A stretch of 64,000 bases of DNA, taken from Petrolisthes cinctipes. Its lineage: Eukaryota; Arthropoda; Malacostraca; Decapoda; Porcellanidae. The stretch spans positions 1 through 64,000 of the forward strand of contig JAWQEG010000079.1 in NCBI GenBank assembly GCA_033782935.1, given 5' to 3'. The notes under the pieces were generated by a model that worked only from the letters and a program-made list of their open reading frames with translations, searched no databases and was not told where the DNA came from. Both the position numbers and the translations under genes were made by a program. Position 1 is the first letter of the stretch. Each line of letters begins with the position of its first letter. Positions 45,040-56,380 of this stretch are shown here, piece after piece.

Positions 45040-46120
45040 TAAATCCACAAGGAAGGAAAAATAAACACGGAGTCCCAAGCGCTTTCGTGTATTCACATCT
45101 TCAGGGGAAATACAGAATGTAGAAGAATGGTTGGCGAGAGACACCTTATATACCGATACACTTAATAACTAACTGGCAACCTGAAGGTGTTGCCACTGCG
45201 AGTTCAAAGCAATATACACCCATATGGTGCTACAAGGATTTACCTGACATGACCTCTAAACCTAAGATTATCCTCAGTCATTAAGGAATAGCTGTTGGAC
45301 TTATCTTATTAACAATCTTGTCTATGATGAAACTATCCAACTTGTACATACCATTGTTTAAATTCATATTAATATTTTCTGTGTGTTTAAACAAACTTGA
45401 CTCTATGATGTTTCTATTTACGGATGAATTACAAGACATGATTGACGAAGCATTATCCCAGTCAATACAATGAATAAATAAAGCATTAGATTCTTGTCCG
45501 GTCCTAACACTATATTTATGCTGTTTGTCCCTGGTTGAAAGGTCTTTTCCAGTTTGTCCTATATAGAACATATTACATTCTTTACAAGGTACTTTGTAGA
45601 TACACCAGCATGAGGAATTGGGTGAATTTTTGATCAAAATTTTCTTGACTGTGTTATCATTACAAAAGGCAACATTAACATTCCATGTTCTTAGAAGATG
45701 AGGGATTTTGGCAAATTTATGACTGTAGGGTAATATCAGTAAGTTTTTATTGTCACGGGGTAGGGGAGGTTCAACACTATAAAATGATGATCTTGCCAAT
45801 TTTAAGGCTTTATCCAAAAATGATTTGGGGTATTTTAATTTTGCTCCAATGTCAGAGATAAATCCAAATTCCTCATCCATGAATTCAGGACTACATACAC
45901 GTAGAGCACGTAAGTACATGGAAGAGAAAACAGACAGTTTGACTTTATCGTGGTGTGCAGAGCAAAAATGAATATATGACAAAACATTGGTTGGTTTCCT
46001 GTATATGCTAAACTTAAAAGTGTTGCCTACCCTGTGAATCAGGCAATCCAAAAATGGCAATTTTCCATCCTCCTCAATTTCAGATGGAAAATTGCCATTT
46101 TTGGATTGCCTGATTCACAG
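45037..46120 (-). mobile_element. Penelope-like element, 5'-truncated, fold-back end
   Basis: Contains the C-terminal RT part and the GIY-YIG nuclease on the minus strand, then a 3' region to the (AT)n boundary. At the 5' end a perfect 38-bp inverted repeat (46032-46069 and 46083-46120, 13-base loop) duplicates coding sequence in reverse. The 3' region includes a stretch like the junction sequence often seen at Penelope ends (AGCGCTTTCGTGTATTCACA on the plus strand). Confidence 0.85.
45281..46060 (-). CDS. Penelope-like RT C-terminus and GIY-YIG nuclease (partial)
   Basis: An open frame of 259 codons. The front part, LPFLDCLIHRVGNTFKFSIY then RKPTNVLSYIHFCSAHHDKV, is the region after RT motif C in Penelope-like elements. 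The nuclease begins near CWCIYKVPCKECNMFYIGQT, followed by GKDLSTRDKQHKYSVRTGQ; this gives the Tyr, YIG, Arg and His of a GIY-YIG domain with the CCHH-like cysteines usual in this group. It has no internal stop. The RT catalytic motifs are missing through 5' truncation. Confidence 0.87.
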   Translation of the reverse strand: MPFLDCLIHRVGNTFKFSIYRKPTNVLSYIHFCSAHHDKVKLSVFSSMYLRALRVCSPEFMDEEFGFISDIGAKLKYPKSFLDKALKLARSSFYSVEPPLPRDNKNLLILPYSHKFAKIPHLLRTWNVNVAFCNDNTVKKILIKNSPNSSCWCIYKVPCKECNMFYIGQTGKDLSTRDKQHKYSVRTGQESNALFIHCIDWDNASSIMSCNSSVNRNIIESSLFKHTENINMNLNNGMYKLDSFIIDKIVNKISPTAIP

Positions 46121-46556
46121 TACATATAAACAAAATATTACAACAAGGCCGAAATATAGTTAATACAATAAAAAAAATCACATCCTAATCTCAATACTAT
46201 AATAATGAAATAATATAATTGCCAGCAAATGTTCTTAATTTTCTTTGGTACCACGTGGTTCACTTTACACCAAGGGAGAATGCTATTTAATGGCTGTCAC
46301 CCAGCAGAGACGAGACCAGAATGAGCTTGAGAAAAAACAACATACTTTACTTACTATGTCTGAATGTGAACACACAATATTCTTTAGTTAGTTATATCCC
46401 ATCACGGGACTAATAGATTCACCATACTATATTCACAATACAATATTTATGATGAGAGCGAGTTTGACTCCTACCTGTCACCCAGCACAGACGAGACCAG
46501 AATGAGGTAGAAGCAACGCAGGGTACTGCCTCGTCATCTCCCCCACTCTCACTCTC
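46121..46556. other. Unassigned DNA with a 32-bp direct repeat
   Basis: CTGTCACCCAGCAGAGACGA and the next 12 bases (46294-46325) recur at 46475-46506 with one change, 181 bp apart. Otherwise AT-rich with no gene. Confidence 0.6.
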
Positions 46557-46564
46557 TTAACCCC

Positions 46565-46663
46565 CAGAGTCCGGGCAGCGGGATTTCCCGCTCGGTCGAC
46601 AGAGGCCGGGCAGCGGGAAATCCCGCTCTGTCGACAGAGTCCGGGCAGCGGGAAATCCCGCTT
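46565..46663 (+). repeat. Subterminal repeats of piggyBac-1
   Basis: Three copies of a ~35-bp unit, each with the palindrome AGCGGGAAATCCCGCT or its TTT variant, separated by GTCGACAGAG. Repeated palindromes beside the end are a plausible transposase-binding array. They are kept in the short copy. Confidence 0.85.
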
Positions 46664-46778
46664 TTGGTAATTTATGGGGAAAAACGCCAAATTTGTCGGG
46701 ATTTTTTTTGATCTGGCTATACTTCACCACCAGACCTTTTCATCCCCACATTCAATCAGTGTGTGCTTGACCGTGACA

Positions 46779-49136
46779 ATGGCTGGGCGTAGTGAAGAAA
46801 ATACGGGCTCGTTCGATTCGGTGCATCCTACCGCGCTGCCAGGCGCACCCGCTCCTGTAACCTCCACTCCGCGGGTGCAACCAGCTAGATTGCGTCATGC
46901 ACCTGCAAGGTTGTCAGATTCTGCAATAGGGCGGGAATTGGAGAATCTGGCAGACCTTTCATATGGGAGTGACGACCTGGACAGCTACTCTGATACTGAA
47001 TGGCAAGCTGACGAATCAACTGAGGAAGATGTCTGTGTAGCGGTGACTTCCATCACAGCTCTTCCCTCAACTTCAGCCTTGCATGATGTGTCAGAGGTTA
47101 CAGCCCCTGTTGCAATTCCGTCCACCAGTGGGGTGGGAGGTAGTTTGGGAGACACTCTCTTGTCTCCCATTCCTACAACATCTGGCGTGGGAGGCAGGAA
47201 GAGGTCTACTCCTGCTTCAACCTCCAAACCTCGCTACGTCTCCACTCCCATGGGCAAGAGGCCGAGGAGGAGGTTAGATTTTTCGTCTTCCTCTTCCTCG
47301 TCGGACGAGGATGCGTCGCAACCAGTGGTGGTAAGAGGGAGGAGAGTAGGAGTAAGAGGGAAGGGTAAAGGAAGGGGGAAGAGGACAAAGGCAGCTTATC
47401 TCTCCCCTACAGTTGACCCTGATAGCCCGCCCCCCCGTGACCTGACGCCACCTCCCCCACCACCACACTCTCCCTCTCCTCTCGTGCCTGACGACTCACT
47501 CTCGCCTGCCCCTGGTACCGCTGCACCACCACCACCACAACAACAACGCCAACAACGACAGCAACGCGGCGCACCTCGTCATAGACCCGCTGATCCCTAT
47601 GTGTGGACGGATTGCGATGAATTTGCGCCTGATATACCTGCCTTTGACGACAGTCATTCAGGTATACAGGCCGCATTTCCCTGTCGTCAGAGGTCATCAA
47701 TATTAGATTATTTCACTGCCTTTTTTGATATAATATTGATGACTTACATGATGCAGGAGATAAACACCTTCAAACAACTCTCTGTGCAACTCAGCAATAG
47801 ACCAGGCAGGGAACATAGTAAGATGTTGCAATGGGCTGACGTCGATATTGCTGAGTTGTATGTGTGGTTAGCTTTGACCATGATGATGCCTCATGTCAAG
47901 AAACATCGCCTCAAGGACTTCTGGAGCACACACGCCCTGATATCCACACCTGCGTTCGGGAAATACATGTCCAGGGACAGGTATAGGGACATTTTGTCCT
48001 ACCTGCACTTCGCCCCCAACATGGGTCCACACCCGAACGACAGGCTGTGGAAAATTAGGCCAGTAATGTCTATCCTCCAGGAGAAAATACGAGCATTTTT
48101 TCGACCATTCCAGAAAGTGGTTATCGACGAGTCTCTGGTGCTGTTCAGGGGAAGACTGTCCTTCATCCAGTACATCCCGTCAAAGAGGCATAGATTTGGC
48201 ATCAAATTCTATGTCATCTGCGACTGTAAGACTGGCTATGTGTTGGATTTTATACTCTATTCAGGTACGGATGTGGATGTCCCGGCCGACGACCCTCTTG
48301 GCTTCAGCGGGAGTGTTGTCAAGGCACTCATGGGGGATTACCTTGACAACAACCACATCCTGTACACTGATAACTATTACACCTCTCCAGCACTTAGCCA
48401 GTTTCTCCTGCAGCACCAAACAGGATCCTGCAGAACTATTCGTGTCAACAGGAAGGGGTGGCCAGCATTCCCTCTCACCCGGAGGGGCGACTGCATCAAA
48501 AAGAAATGTGGGAACATGCTGGCCATCAAATGGCACGATAAACGCCCCGTCAATATGCTCACCACCGTGAACAGGGGCGTGATGCAGGATTCTGGGAAGA
48601 CTGAGCGCGGCACAGGTGATACCATCTACAAGCCTGATGCTGTGCTCGATTATAACATCAATATGAGACTCGTTGATAAGTCAGACATGATGGTGAGTTC
48701 CATCGATTGTCTGAGAAAAACTTGTAAGTGGTACAAGAAGGCTTTCTTCCACCTTCTTGATGTCACAGTGCTGAACTGTTATATACTCTACCTCCAGCAT
48801 CACCCTGACTCCAAGTTGGCACTCCGGGAATTCGAGCTAGAATTGATATCTCAGCTCCTGGAGAGGTTCAGCACTGTGCAACCACAGCAAGGCAGACAGG
48901 CAGCGGCACAACGGCCTGACAGGTTGCAGCAGAGTGGCTATATGGCTCGCCACTACCTCACTAATCTGCCACCGTTGCCGTCAGGACGTCCAGGCTCTCG
49001 TCGCTGCTATGTTTGCAGGCACACAACACGTCACCCCCAGAAGTCCAAGGAAACTCGCTTCTGGTGCAAGGAATGTTGTGTGCCGTTATGCCCTGGAAAC
49101 TGCTTCTCAGACTACCATATATTGGAATATATATAG
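46779..49136 (+). CDS. piggyBac-1 transposase (PGBD4-like), intact
   Basis: The start is set at 46779 because of its strong context (GACAATGG) and the loss of family-like residues upstream; the frame itself opens earlier. 785 residues: a Ser/Pro-rich, acidic then basic N-terminus (1-280), an Arg/Gly/Lys-rich patch near 190-200, then the DDE core with KVVIDESLVLFRGR (Asp450), ILYTDNYYTSPAL (Asp531) and NMRLVDKSD (Asp633 or 636), then a cysteine-rich C-terminal domain (CYVCRHTTRH, FWCKECCVPLCPGNCFSDYH). These are the expected parts of a piggyBac transposase, which excises and inserts at TTAA. No stop or frameshift is seen and both ends are present, so activity is plausible. A domesticated role is not supported, since it sits in a full transposon. 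Confidence 0.93.
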   Translation: MAGRSEENTGSFDSVHPTALPGAPAPVTSTPRVQPARLRHAPARLSDSAIGRELENLADLSYGSDDLDSYSDTEWQADESTEEDVCVAVTSITALPSTSALHDVSEVTAPVAIPSTSGVGGSLGDTLLSPIPTTSGVGGRKRSTPASTSKPRYVSTPMGKRPRRRLDFSSSSSSSDEDASQPVVVRGRRVGVRGKGKGRGKRTKAAYLSPTVDPDSPPPRDLTPPPPPPHSPSPLVPDDSLSPAPGTAAPPPPQQQRQQRQQRGAPRHRPADPYVWTDCDEFAPDIPAFDDSHSGIQAAFPCRQRSSILDYFTAFFDIILMTYMMQEINTFKQLSVQLSNRPGREHSKMLQWADVDIAELYVWLALTMMMPHVKKHRLKDFWSTHALISTPAFGKYMSRDRYRDILSYLHFAPNMGPHPNDRLWKIRPVMSILQEKIRAFFRPFQKVVIDESLVLFRGRLSFIQYIPSKRHRFGIKFYVICDCKTGYVLDFILYSGTDVDVPADDPLGFSGSVVKALMGDYLDNNHILYTDNYYTSPALSQFLLQHQTGSCRTIRVNRKGWPAFPLTRRGDCIKKKCGNMLAIKWHDKRPVNMLTTVNRGVMQDSGKTERGTGDTIYKPDAVLDYNINMRLVDKSDMMVSSIDCLRKTCKWYKKAFFHLLDVTVLNCYILYLQHHPDSKLALREFELELISQLLERFSTVQPQQGRQAAAQRPDRLQQSGYMARHYLTNLPPLPSGRPGSRRCYVCRHTTRHPQKSKETRFWCKECCVPLCPGNCFSDYHILEYI

Positions 49137-49139
49137 AAG

Positions 49140-49530
49140 CAGGAAGTGATGGGAGTATGCGAATAAAGTGACAGTGACACTTGGTGACAGTGACACTATT
49201 TAGGCTATAAGAAAAGTGAGAGTGACACATTTGTACATATATTTTAGGCTGTAGTGACGTGATAGTGACACATTTGTACTTATTAGGCTATAAGAAAAGT
49301 GAGAGTGACACATTTGTACATATATTTTAGGCTGTAGTGACGTGATAGTGACACATTTGTACATATATTTTAGGCTGTAGTGACGTGATAGTGACACATT
49401 TGTACATATTAGGCTATAAGAAAAGTGATAGTGACACATTTACGCATAGAAAAAATGATAATAAAAAATTTAAAACAACAAAATACAAAAATATATAGAA
49501 AATAAGGATAACAGTGATAGTGACACATTC
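49140..49530. repeat. ~45-bp tandem repeat in the piggyBac-1 3' region
   Basis: Six to seven units alternating two forms, one with TAGGCTATAAGAAAAGTGA and one with TAGGCTGTAGTGACGTGATA, each followed by GTGACACATTTGTACATAT. It follows the transposase stop directly. Confidence 0.88.
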
Positions 49531-50075
49531 ATATTTACGTTGAACACGAACAAATGGTGCGAATGACACTGAAAATGTTTCGCGTAAATACTGTACATAA
49601 CTCCCACGCTTCTCTCCAGGGCATAAAACCACTCTGGAATGGTCAGCTAACCACACAAATAATACAGGGGCTGTAATGGTAGGATGCACACGAACCGTAC
49701 GACGTGTCGCCTGGGGGAGGCAAGTGTTGCGTCATTCTGCCGGCGGCCATCTTTTCTCCACCCACGCCAGTCCTTGTCAGAGCCACGCTCACAAAGCGAA
49801 CGCAGCCTCGCTCTCACGGGAAAAGTGACCTCCATTCCTCACTTGATTTCTCGGCAATGGAGTGTCCTAGAGAGCTAGGGTTGGTTTTAATGGAAAGAGG
49901 AGGAGTTGATGGTGAGTACACAATCAAATTTAAGTTGTTCAGTATTGTAGTTTAGACGTAGGGAGTAAGAGAAGTAGAGTGATTTTCCGGGAAATACCCG
50001 GACAGGCAGGATAAAAGTAAGTATTGGACCCGTACTCACAGCACGTAATTCCATTCTTGCCCCGTCCCGGAGGGG

Positions 50076-53000
50076 TTAATGGGGTTTTGGGTGTCTGGGT
50101 GTCTGTGCAGTGCTTGGACTGTAAATATCAGCAGTCAATCATTGGGTGGTGGCTGTGTGGGTGTCATTACTGAGCTTGGACTGTAAATATCAACAGTCAT
50201 TCATGGGGTGGTGGGTGTGTGGGTGTCATTACAGTGTTTTGATTGTAAATATCAACAATCATTTATAGGGTGGTGGGTGTCATTAGAGTGCTTGGACTGT
50301 AAATATCAACAGTCATTCATGGGGTGGTTGGAGTGTGGGTGTAATTACAGAGCTTGGACTGTAAATATCAACCATAAATCATGGGGTAGAGGGTGTGAGG
50401 GTGTCATTACAGTGCTTTGACTGTAAATATCAACAGTCATTTATGGGGTGGTGGGTGTGAGGGTGTCATTACAGTGCTTAGACTGTAAATATCAACAGTC
50501 ATTTATGGGGTGGTGGGTGTGTGGGTGTCATTATAGTGCTTGGACTGTAAATATCAACAGTCAATCATTGGGTGTGGGGTGTGTGGGTGTCATTACATTG
50601 CTTGGACTGTAAATATCAAGTCATTCATTGGGTGGTGGCTGTGTGTGTGTCATTAGTGCTTGGATTGTAAATATCAACAGTCATTCATGGGGTAGTGGGT
50701 GGCATTACAGTGATTGGACTCTAAATATCAACAGTAATTCATAGTGTGATGGGTGTGTGGGTGTCATTACAGTGCTTGGACTGTAAATATTAACAGTAAT
50801 TCATGGGGTAGTGGGTGTGGGGGTGTCATTACAGTGCTTTGACTGTAAATATCAACAGTCATTCATGGGATGGTGGGTGTGTGGATGTCATTACAGTGCA
50901 TGGACTGAAAATATCAATTGTCATTCATGGGTTGGTGGGTGTGTGGGCGTCATTACATTGCTTGGACTGTATATATCAACCATCATTCATTAGGTGGTGG
51001 GTGTGTGGGTGTCATAACAGTGTGTTGACTGTAAATATTAACAGTCATTCATATGGTGGTGGGTGTCATTAGAGTGCTTGGACTGTAAATATTAACAGTC
51101 ATTAATTTGGTGATGGGTGTGTGGATGTCATTACAGTGCATGGACTGAAAATATCAACTGTCCTTAATGGGGTGGTGAGTGTGTGGGTGTTATTACAATT
51201 CTTGGACTGTATATATCAACCATCATTCATTAGGTGGTTGGTGTGTGGGTGTCATTACAGAGCTTGGATTGTAAATATCAACAGTCATTCATGGGGTGGT
51301 GGGTGTGTGAATGTCATTACAGTGTTTTGATTGTAAATATCAACAGTCATTCATAGGGTGGTGGGTGTCATTAGAGTGATTGGACTGTAAATATCAATAG
51401 TTATTCATGGGGTGGTTGGTGTGTGGGTGTAATTACAGTGCTTGGACTGTAAATATCAACCATAATTCATGGGGTAGAGGGTGTGAGGGTGTCATTAGAG
51501 TGCTTTGACAGTAAATATAAACAGTCATTTATGGGGTGGTTGGTGTGAGGGTGTCATTACAGTGCTTAGACTGTAAATATCAACAGTCATTTATGGGGTG
51601 GTGGGTGTGTGGGTGTCATTATAGTGCTTGGACTGTAAATATCAACAGTCAATCATGGGGTGTGGGGTGTGTGGGTGTCATTACATTGCTTGGACTGTAA
51701 ATATCAACCGTGATTTATGGGGTGGTAAGTGTGTGGGTGTCATTACAGTCCTTGGACTGTAAATATCAACCATAATTAATAGGGGGGTTGGTGTGGGTGT
51801 GTTATTACAGTGTTTGGAGTGTAAATATTAACAGTCATTAATTTGGTGGTGGATGTGTGGGTGTCATTATAGTGCTTGAACTGTAAATATCAACAGTCAT
51901 TCATGGGGTGGTGGGTGTGTGGGAGTCATTACATTGCTTGGACTGTAAATATCAAGTCATTTATGGGGTGGTGGGTTTGTGTGTGTCATTTGTGCTTGGA
52001 CTGTAAATAACAACAGTCATTCATTGGGTGGTGGGTGGCATTACAGCGCTTGGACTCTAAATACCAACAGTCATTCATGGGGTGATGGGTGTGTGGGTGT
52101 CATTACAGAGCTTGGATTGTAAATATCAACAGTCATTCGTGGGGTTTTGGGTTTCTGGGTGTCTGTGCAATGCTTGGACTGTAAATATCAACAGTCATTC
52201 ATGGGGTGGTGGGTGTGTGGCTGTCATTACACTGTTTTGACTGTATATATTAACAGTCATTCATAGGGTGGTGGGTGTCATTAGAGTGCTTGGACTGTAA
52301 ATATCAACAGTTTTTCATGGGGTGGTGGGTGTGTGGATGTCATTACAGTGCATGGACTGAAAATATCAACTGTCATTCATGGGGTGGTGAGTGTGTGGGT
52401 GTTATTACAATTCTTGGACTGTAAATATCAACCATCATTTATTAGGTGGTGGGTGTGTGGGTGTCATTACAGTGCTCAGACTGTAAATACTAACAGTCAT
52501 TCATGGTGTGTTTGGTGTGTGGATGTAATTACAGTACTTGGACAGAAAATATTAACAGTTATTCATGGGGTGGTGGGTGTGTGGGTGTCATTACATTGCT
52601 TGGACTATAAAAATCAACCGTTATTTATGGGGTGGTGGGTGTGGGGGTGTCATTACAGTGCTTGGACTGTAAATATTAAGTCATTCATTAGGTGTTGGGT
52701 GTGTGTGTGTGTCATTAGTACTTGGACTGTAAATATCAACAGTCATTCATGGGGTGGTGGGTGTCATTACAGTGCTTGGACTCCAAATATCAACAGTCAT
52801 TCATGGGGTGGTGGGTGGCATTACAGTGCTTGGACTCCAAATATCAACAGTCATGAATGGGGTGATGGGTGTGTTTGTGTCATTAGAGATTGGACTGTAA
52901 ATATCAACAGTCATTCATGGGGTTGTGGGTGTCTGGGTGTCTGTGTAGTGCTTGGACTGTAAATATCAGCAGTCAATCATGGGTTGGTGGGTGTGTGGGT

Positions 53001-56000
53001 GTCATTACAGAGCTTGGACTGTAAATACCAACAGTCATTTATGGGGTGGTGGGTGTGTGGGTGTAATTACAGTGTTTTGATTGTAAATATCAACAGTCAT
53101 TCATAGGGTGGTGGGTGTCATTAGATTGCTTGGACTGTAAATATCAACAGTCATTCATGGGGTGGTGGGTGTGAGGGTGTCATTACTGTGCTTGGACTGT
53201 AAATATCAACAGTCATTCATAGGGTAGTGGGTGGCATTACAGTGATTGGACTCTAAATATCAACAGTAATTCATAGGGTGATGGGTGTGTGGGTGTAATT
53301 ATAGTGCTTGGAGTGAAAATCTCAACTGTCATTCATGGGGTGGTGAGTGTGTGTGTGTTATTACAATTCTTGGACTGTAAATATCAATCATCATTCAATG
53401 GGTGGTGGGTGTGTGGGTGTCATTACAGTGCTCAGACTGTAAATATTAAGTGTCATTCATGGGATAGTGGGTGTGTCGATGTCATTACAGTGCTTGGACT
53501 GAAAATATCAACTGTCATTCATGGGGTGGTGGGTGTGTGGGTGTCATTACATTGCTTGGACTGTAAATATCAACCGTGATTTATCAGGTGGTAAGTGTGT
53601 GGGTGTCATTACAGTCCTTGGACTGTAAATATCAACCATAATTAATAGGGGGGCTGGTGTTAGGGTGTCATTATAGTGCTTGAACTGTAAATATCAACAG
53701 TCATTCATGGGGTGGTGGGTGTGTGGGTGTCATTACATTGCTTGGACTGTAAATATTAAGTCATTCATGGGGTGATGGGTGTGTAGGTGTCATTACAGAG
53801 CTTGGATTGTAAATATCATCAGTCATTCATGGGGTTGTGGGTGTCTGGGTGTCTGTGCAATGCTTGGACTGTAAATATCAACAGTCATTGATGGGGTGGT
53901 GGGTGTGTGAGTGTCATTACATTGCTTGGACTGTAAATATCAAGTCATTTATTGGGTGGTGGGTGTTTGGGTTTCTATGCATTGTTTGGACTGTAAATAT
54001 CAACAGTTAATCATGGGGTGGTGGTTGTGTGGTGTCAATACAGTGCTTGGACTGTAAATATCAACAGTTATTCATGGTGTGGTGGGTGTGTGGGTGTCAT
54101 TACACTGTTTTGACTGTATATATTAACAGTCATTCATAGGGTGGTGGGTGTCATTAGAGTGTTTGGACTGTAAATATCAACAGTTTTATATGGGGTTGTG
54201 GGTTTGTGGATATCATTACAGTTTATGAACTGAAAATATCAACTGTCATTCATGGGGTGGTGAGTGTGTGTGTGTTATTACAATTCTTGGACTGTAAATA
54301 TCAATCATCATCCAATGGGTGGTGGGTGTGTGGGTGTCATTACAGTGCTCAGACTGTAAATATTAAGTGTCATTCATGGGATAGTGGGTGTGTCGATGTC
54401 ATTACAGTGCTTGGACTGAAAATATCAACAGTCATTCATAGGGTGGTAGATGTGTGGGTGTCATTACAGTGCTTGGACTATAAATATCAACCATCATTTA
54501 TGGGGTGGTGGGTGTGTGGGTGTCATTACAGTGTTTGGACTGTAAATATCAACAGTCATTCATAGGGTGGTGGGTGTGTGAGTGTCATTACAGAGCTTGG
54601 ACTGTAAATATCAACATTCATTAATGGAGTGGTGGGTGTGTGGGTGTCATTATAGTGCTTGGACTGTAAATATTAACTGTCAATCATAGGGTAGTCAGTG
54701 TGTGGGTGTCATTACAGTGCTTGGACTGTAAATATCAACAGTCATTTATGGGGTGGGGAGTGTGTGGGTGTCATTACAGTGCTTTAACTATAAATATTAA
54801 CATACATTTATTGGGTGGTTGTGTCATTAGAGTGCTTGGACTGTAAATATCAACCATCATTTATTGGGTGGTGGGTGTGTGGGTGACATTACAGTGCTTG
54901 GACTGTAAATATTAACAGTCATTCATGGGGTGGTGGGTGTGTAGGTGTCATTATAGTGCTTGGACTGAAAATATCAATAGTCATTTATGGGGTGGTGGGT
55001 GTGTGGGTGTCATTAAATTGCTTGGACTGAAAATATCAAGTCACTCATTGGGTGGTGGGTGTGGGTGTGTCATTAGTGCTTGGAATATACATATCAACAG
55101 TCATTCATGGGGTGGTGGGTGGCATTACAGTGCTTGGACTCTAAATATCAACAGTAATTCATAGGGTGATGGGTGTGTGGGTGTCATTACAGTGTTTGGA
55201 CTGTAAATATCAACAGTAATTTATTGGGTGGTTTGTGTGTGGGTATCATTACAGTCCTTGGAATGTAAATATCAACCATTATTCATTGGGTGGTGGGTGT
55301 GTGGGTGACATTACAGTGCTTGGACTGTAAATATTAACAGTCATTCATGGGGTGGTAGATGTATAGATGTCATTACAGTGCTTGGACTGAGAATATCAAC
55401 TGCCATTTATGGGGTGGTGGGTGTGTGGGTTTCATTATAGTTCTTGGACTGTAAATATCAACCATCATTCATTGGGTCGTGGGTGTGTGGGTGACATTAC
55501 AGTGCTTGGACTGTAAATATTAACAGCCATTCATGGGGTGGTGGGTGTGTAGGTGTCATTATAGTGCTTGGACTGTAAATATCAACAGTCACTCATGGGG
55601 TGGTGGGTGTGTGGGTGTCATTACATTGCTTGGACTGTAAATATCAAGTCATTCATTATGTTGTGGATGTGTGTGTGTCATTAGTGCTTGGACTGTAAAT
55701 ATATACATTTATTCATGGGGTGGTGGGTGTCATTACAGTGCTTGGACTCTAAATATCAACAGTAATTCATAGGGTGAGGGGTGTGTGGGTGTCATTACAG
55801 TGCTTGGACTGAAAATATCAACAGTCATTTATTGGGTGGAGGGTGTGTGGGTATCATTACAGTCCTTGGACTGTAAATATCAACCATCATTCATCGGGTG
55901 GTGGGTGTATGGGTGACATTACAGTGCTTGGACTGTAAATATTAAAAGTCATTCATGGGGTGGTAGGTGTGTAGATGTCATTACAGTGCTTGGACTGAAA

Positions 56001-56380
56001 ATATATACTGTCATTCATGGGTGGTGGGTGTGTTGGTGTCATTACAGTGCTTGGACTGTAAATATAAACATTTATTCATGGGGTGGTGGGTGTCATTACA
56101 GTGCTTGGACTCTAAATATCAACAGTAATTCATAGGGTGAGAGGTGTGTGGATGTCATTAAAGTGCTTGGACTGAAAATAACAACAGATATTCATGGGGT
56201 TTTAGGTGTGTGGTTGTCATTACAGAGCTTGGACTTTAAATATCAACCATCATTTATAGGGTGGTGGGTGTGTTGGTGTCATTACAGTGCTTGGACTGTA
56301 ATTATCAACAGTCATTCAAATGGTGGTGGGTGTGTGAGTGTCATTACAGTAGTTGGACTGTAAATGTCAACAGTTATTAA
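50076..56380. repeat. 62-bp satellite array, ~100 copies (left block)
   Basis: The unit runs ATGGGGTGGTGGGTGTGTGG, GTGTCATTACAGTGCTTGG, ACTGTAAATATCAACAGTCA, TTC. Shorter variants lack part of the GT-rich half. Most units hold GACTGT...ACAGTC, a 6-bp stem with an 8-base loop. Marker variants recur in blocks: GTGGATGTCATTACAGTGCA at 50881, 51121 and 52333; CTGGGTGTCTGTG near 50095, 52155, 52935 and 53845; a GGGATAGTGG-TCGATGTC block near 53460 and 54375. This shows amplification of multi-unit blocks. Open frames of 60-209 codons across it are repeat products. Confidence 0.95.

Larger units (their letters stand above)
46561..50075 (+). mobile_element. piggyBac-1, complete transposon
   Basis: 3515 bp between TTAA at 46557-46560 and 50076-50079. 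Ends: CCCCCAGAGTCCGGGCAGCG on the left; CCCCTCCGGGACGGGGCAAG on the right (read inward). It carries subterminal repeats, a full transposase and a 3' region with a minisatellite. The left flank is ordinary DNA; the right flank is satellite. It shares ends with the short copy at 40849-41482. Confidence 0.93.

Noticed and set aside
46779..49136. A domesticated piggyBac-derived host gene
   Set aside because: It sits between intact transposon ends with target duplications and has a close deletion derivative, so it is an ordinary transposon gene.
50208..56363. Open frames up to 209 codons across the satellite
   Set aside because: They follow the 62-bp unit frame by frame and carry no start context or known domain.
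50076..56380. CRISPR-like array (repeat with hairpin)
   Set aside because: Whole units are repeated with no unique spacers, there are no cas genes, and the DNA is eukaryotic.
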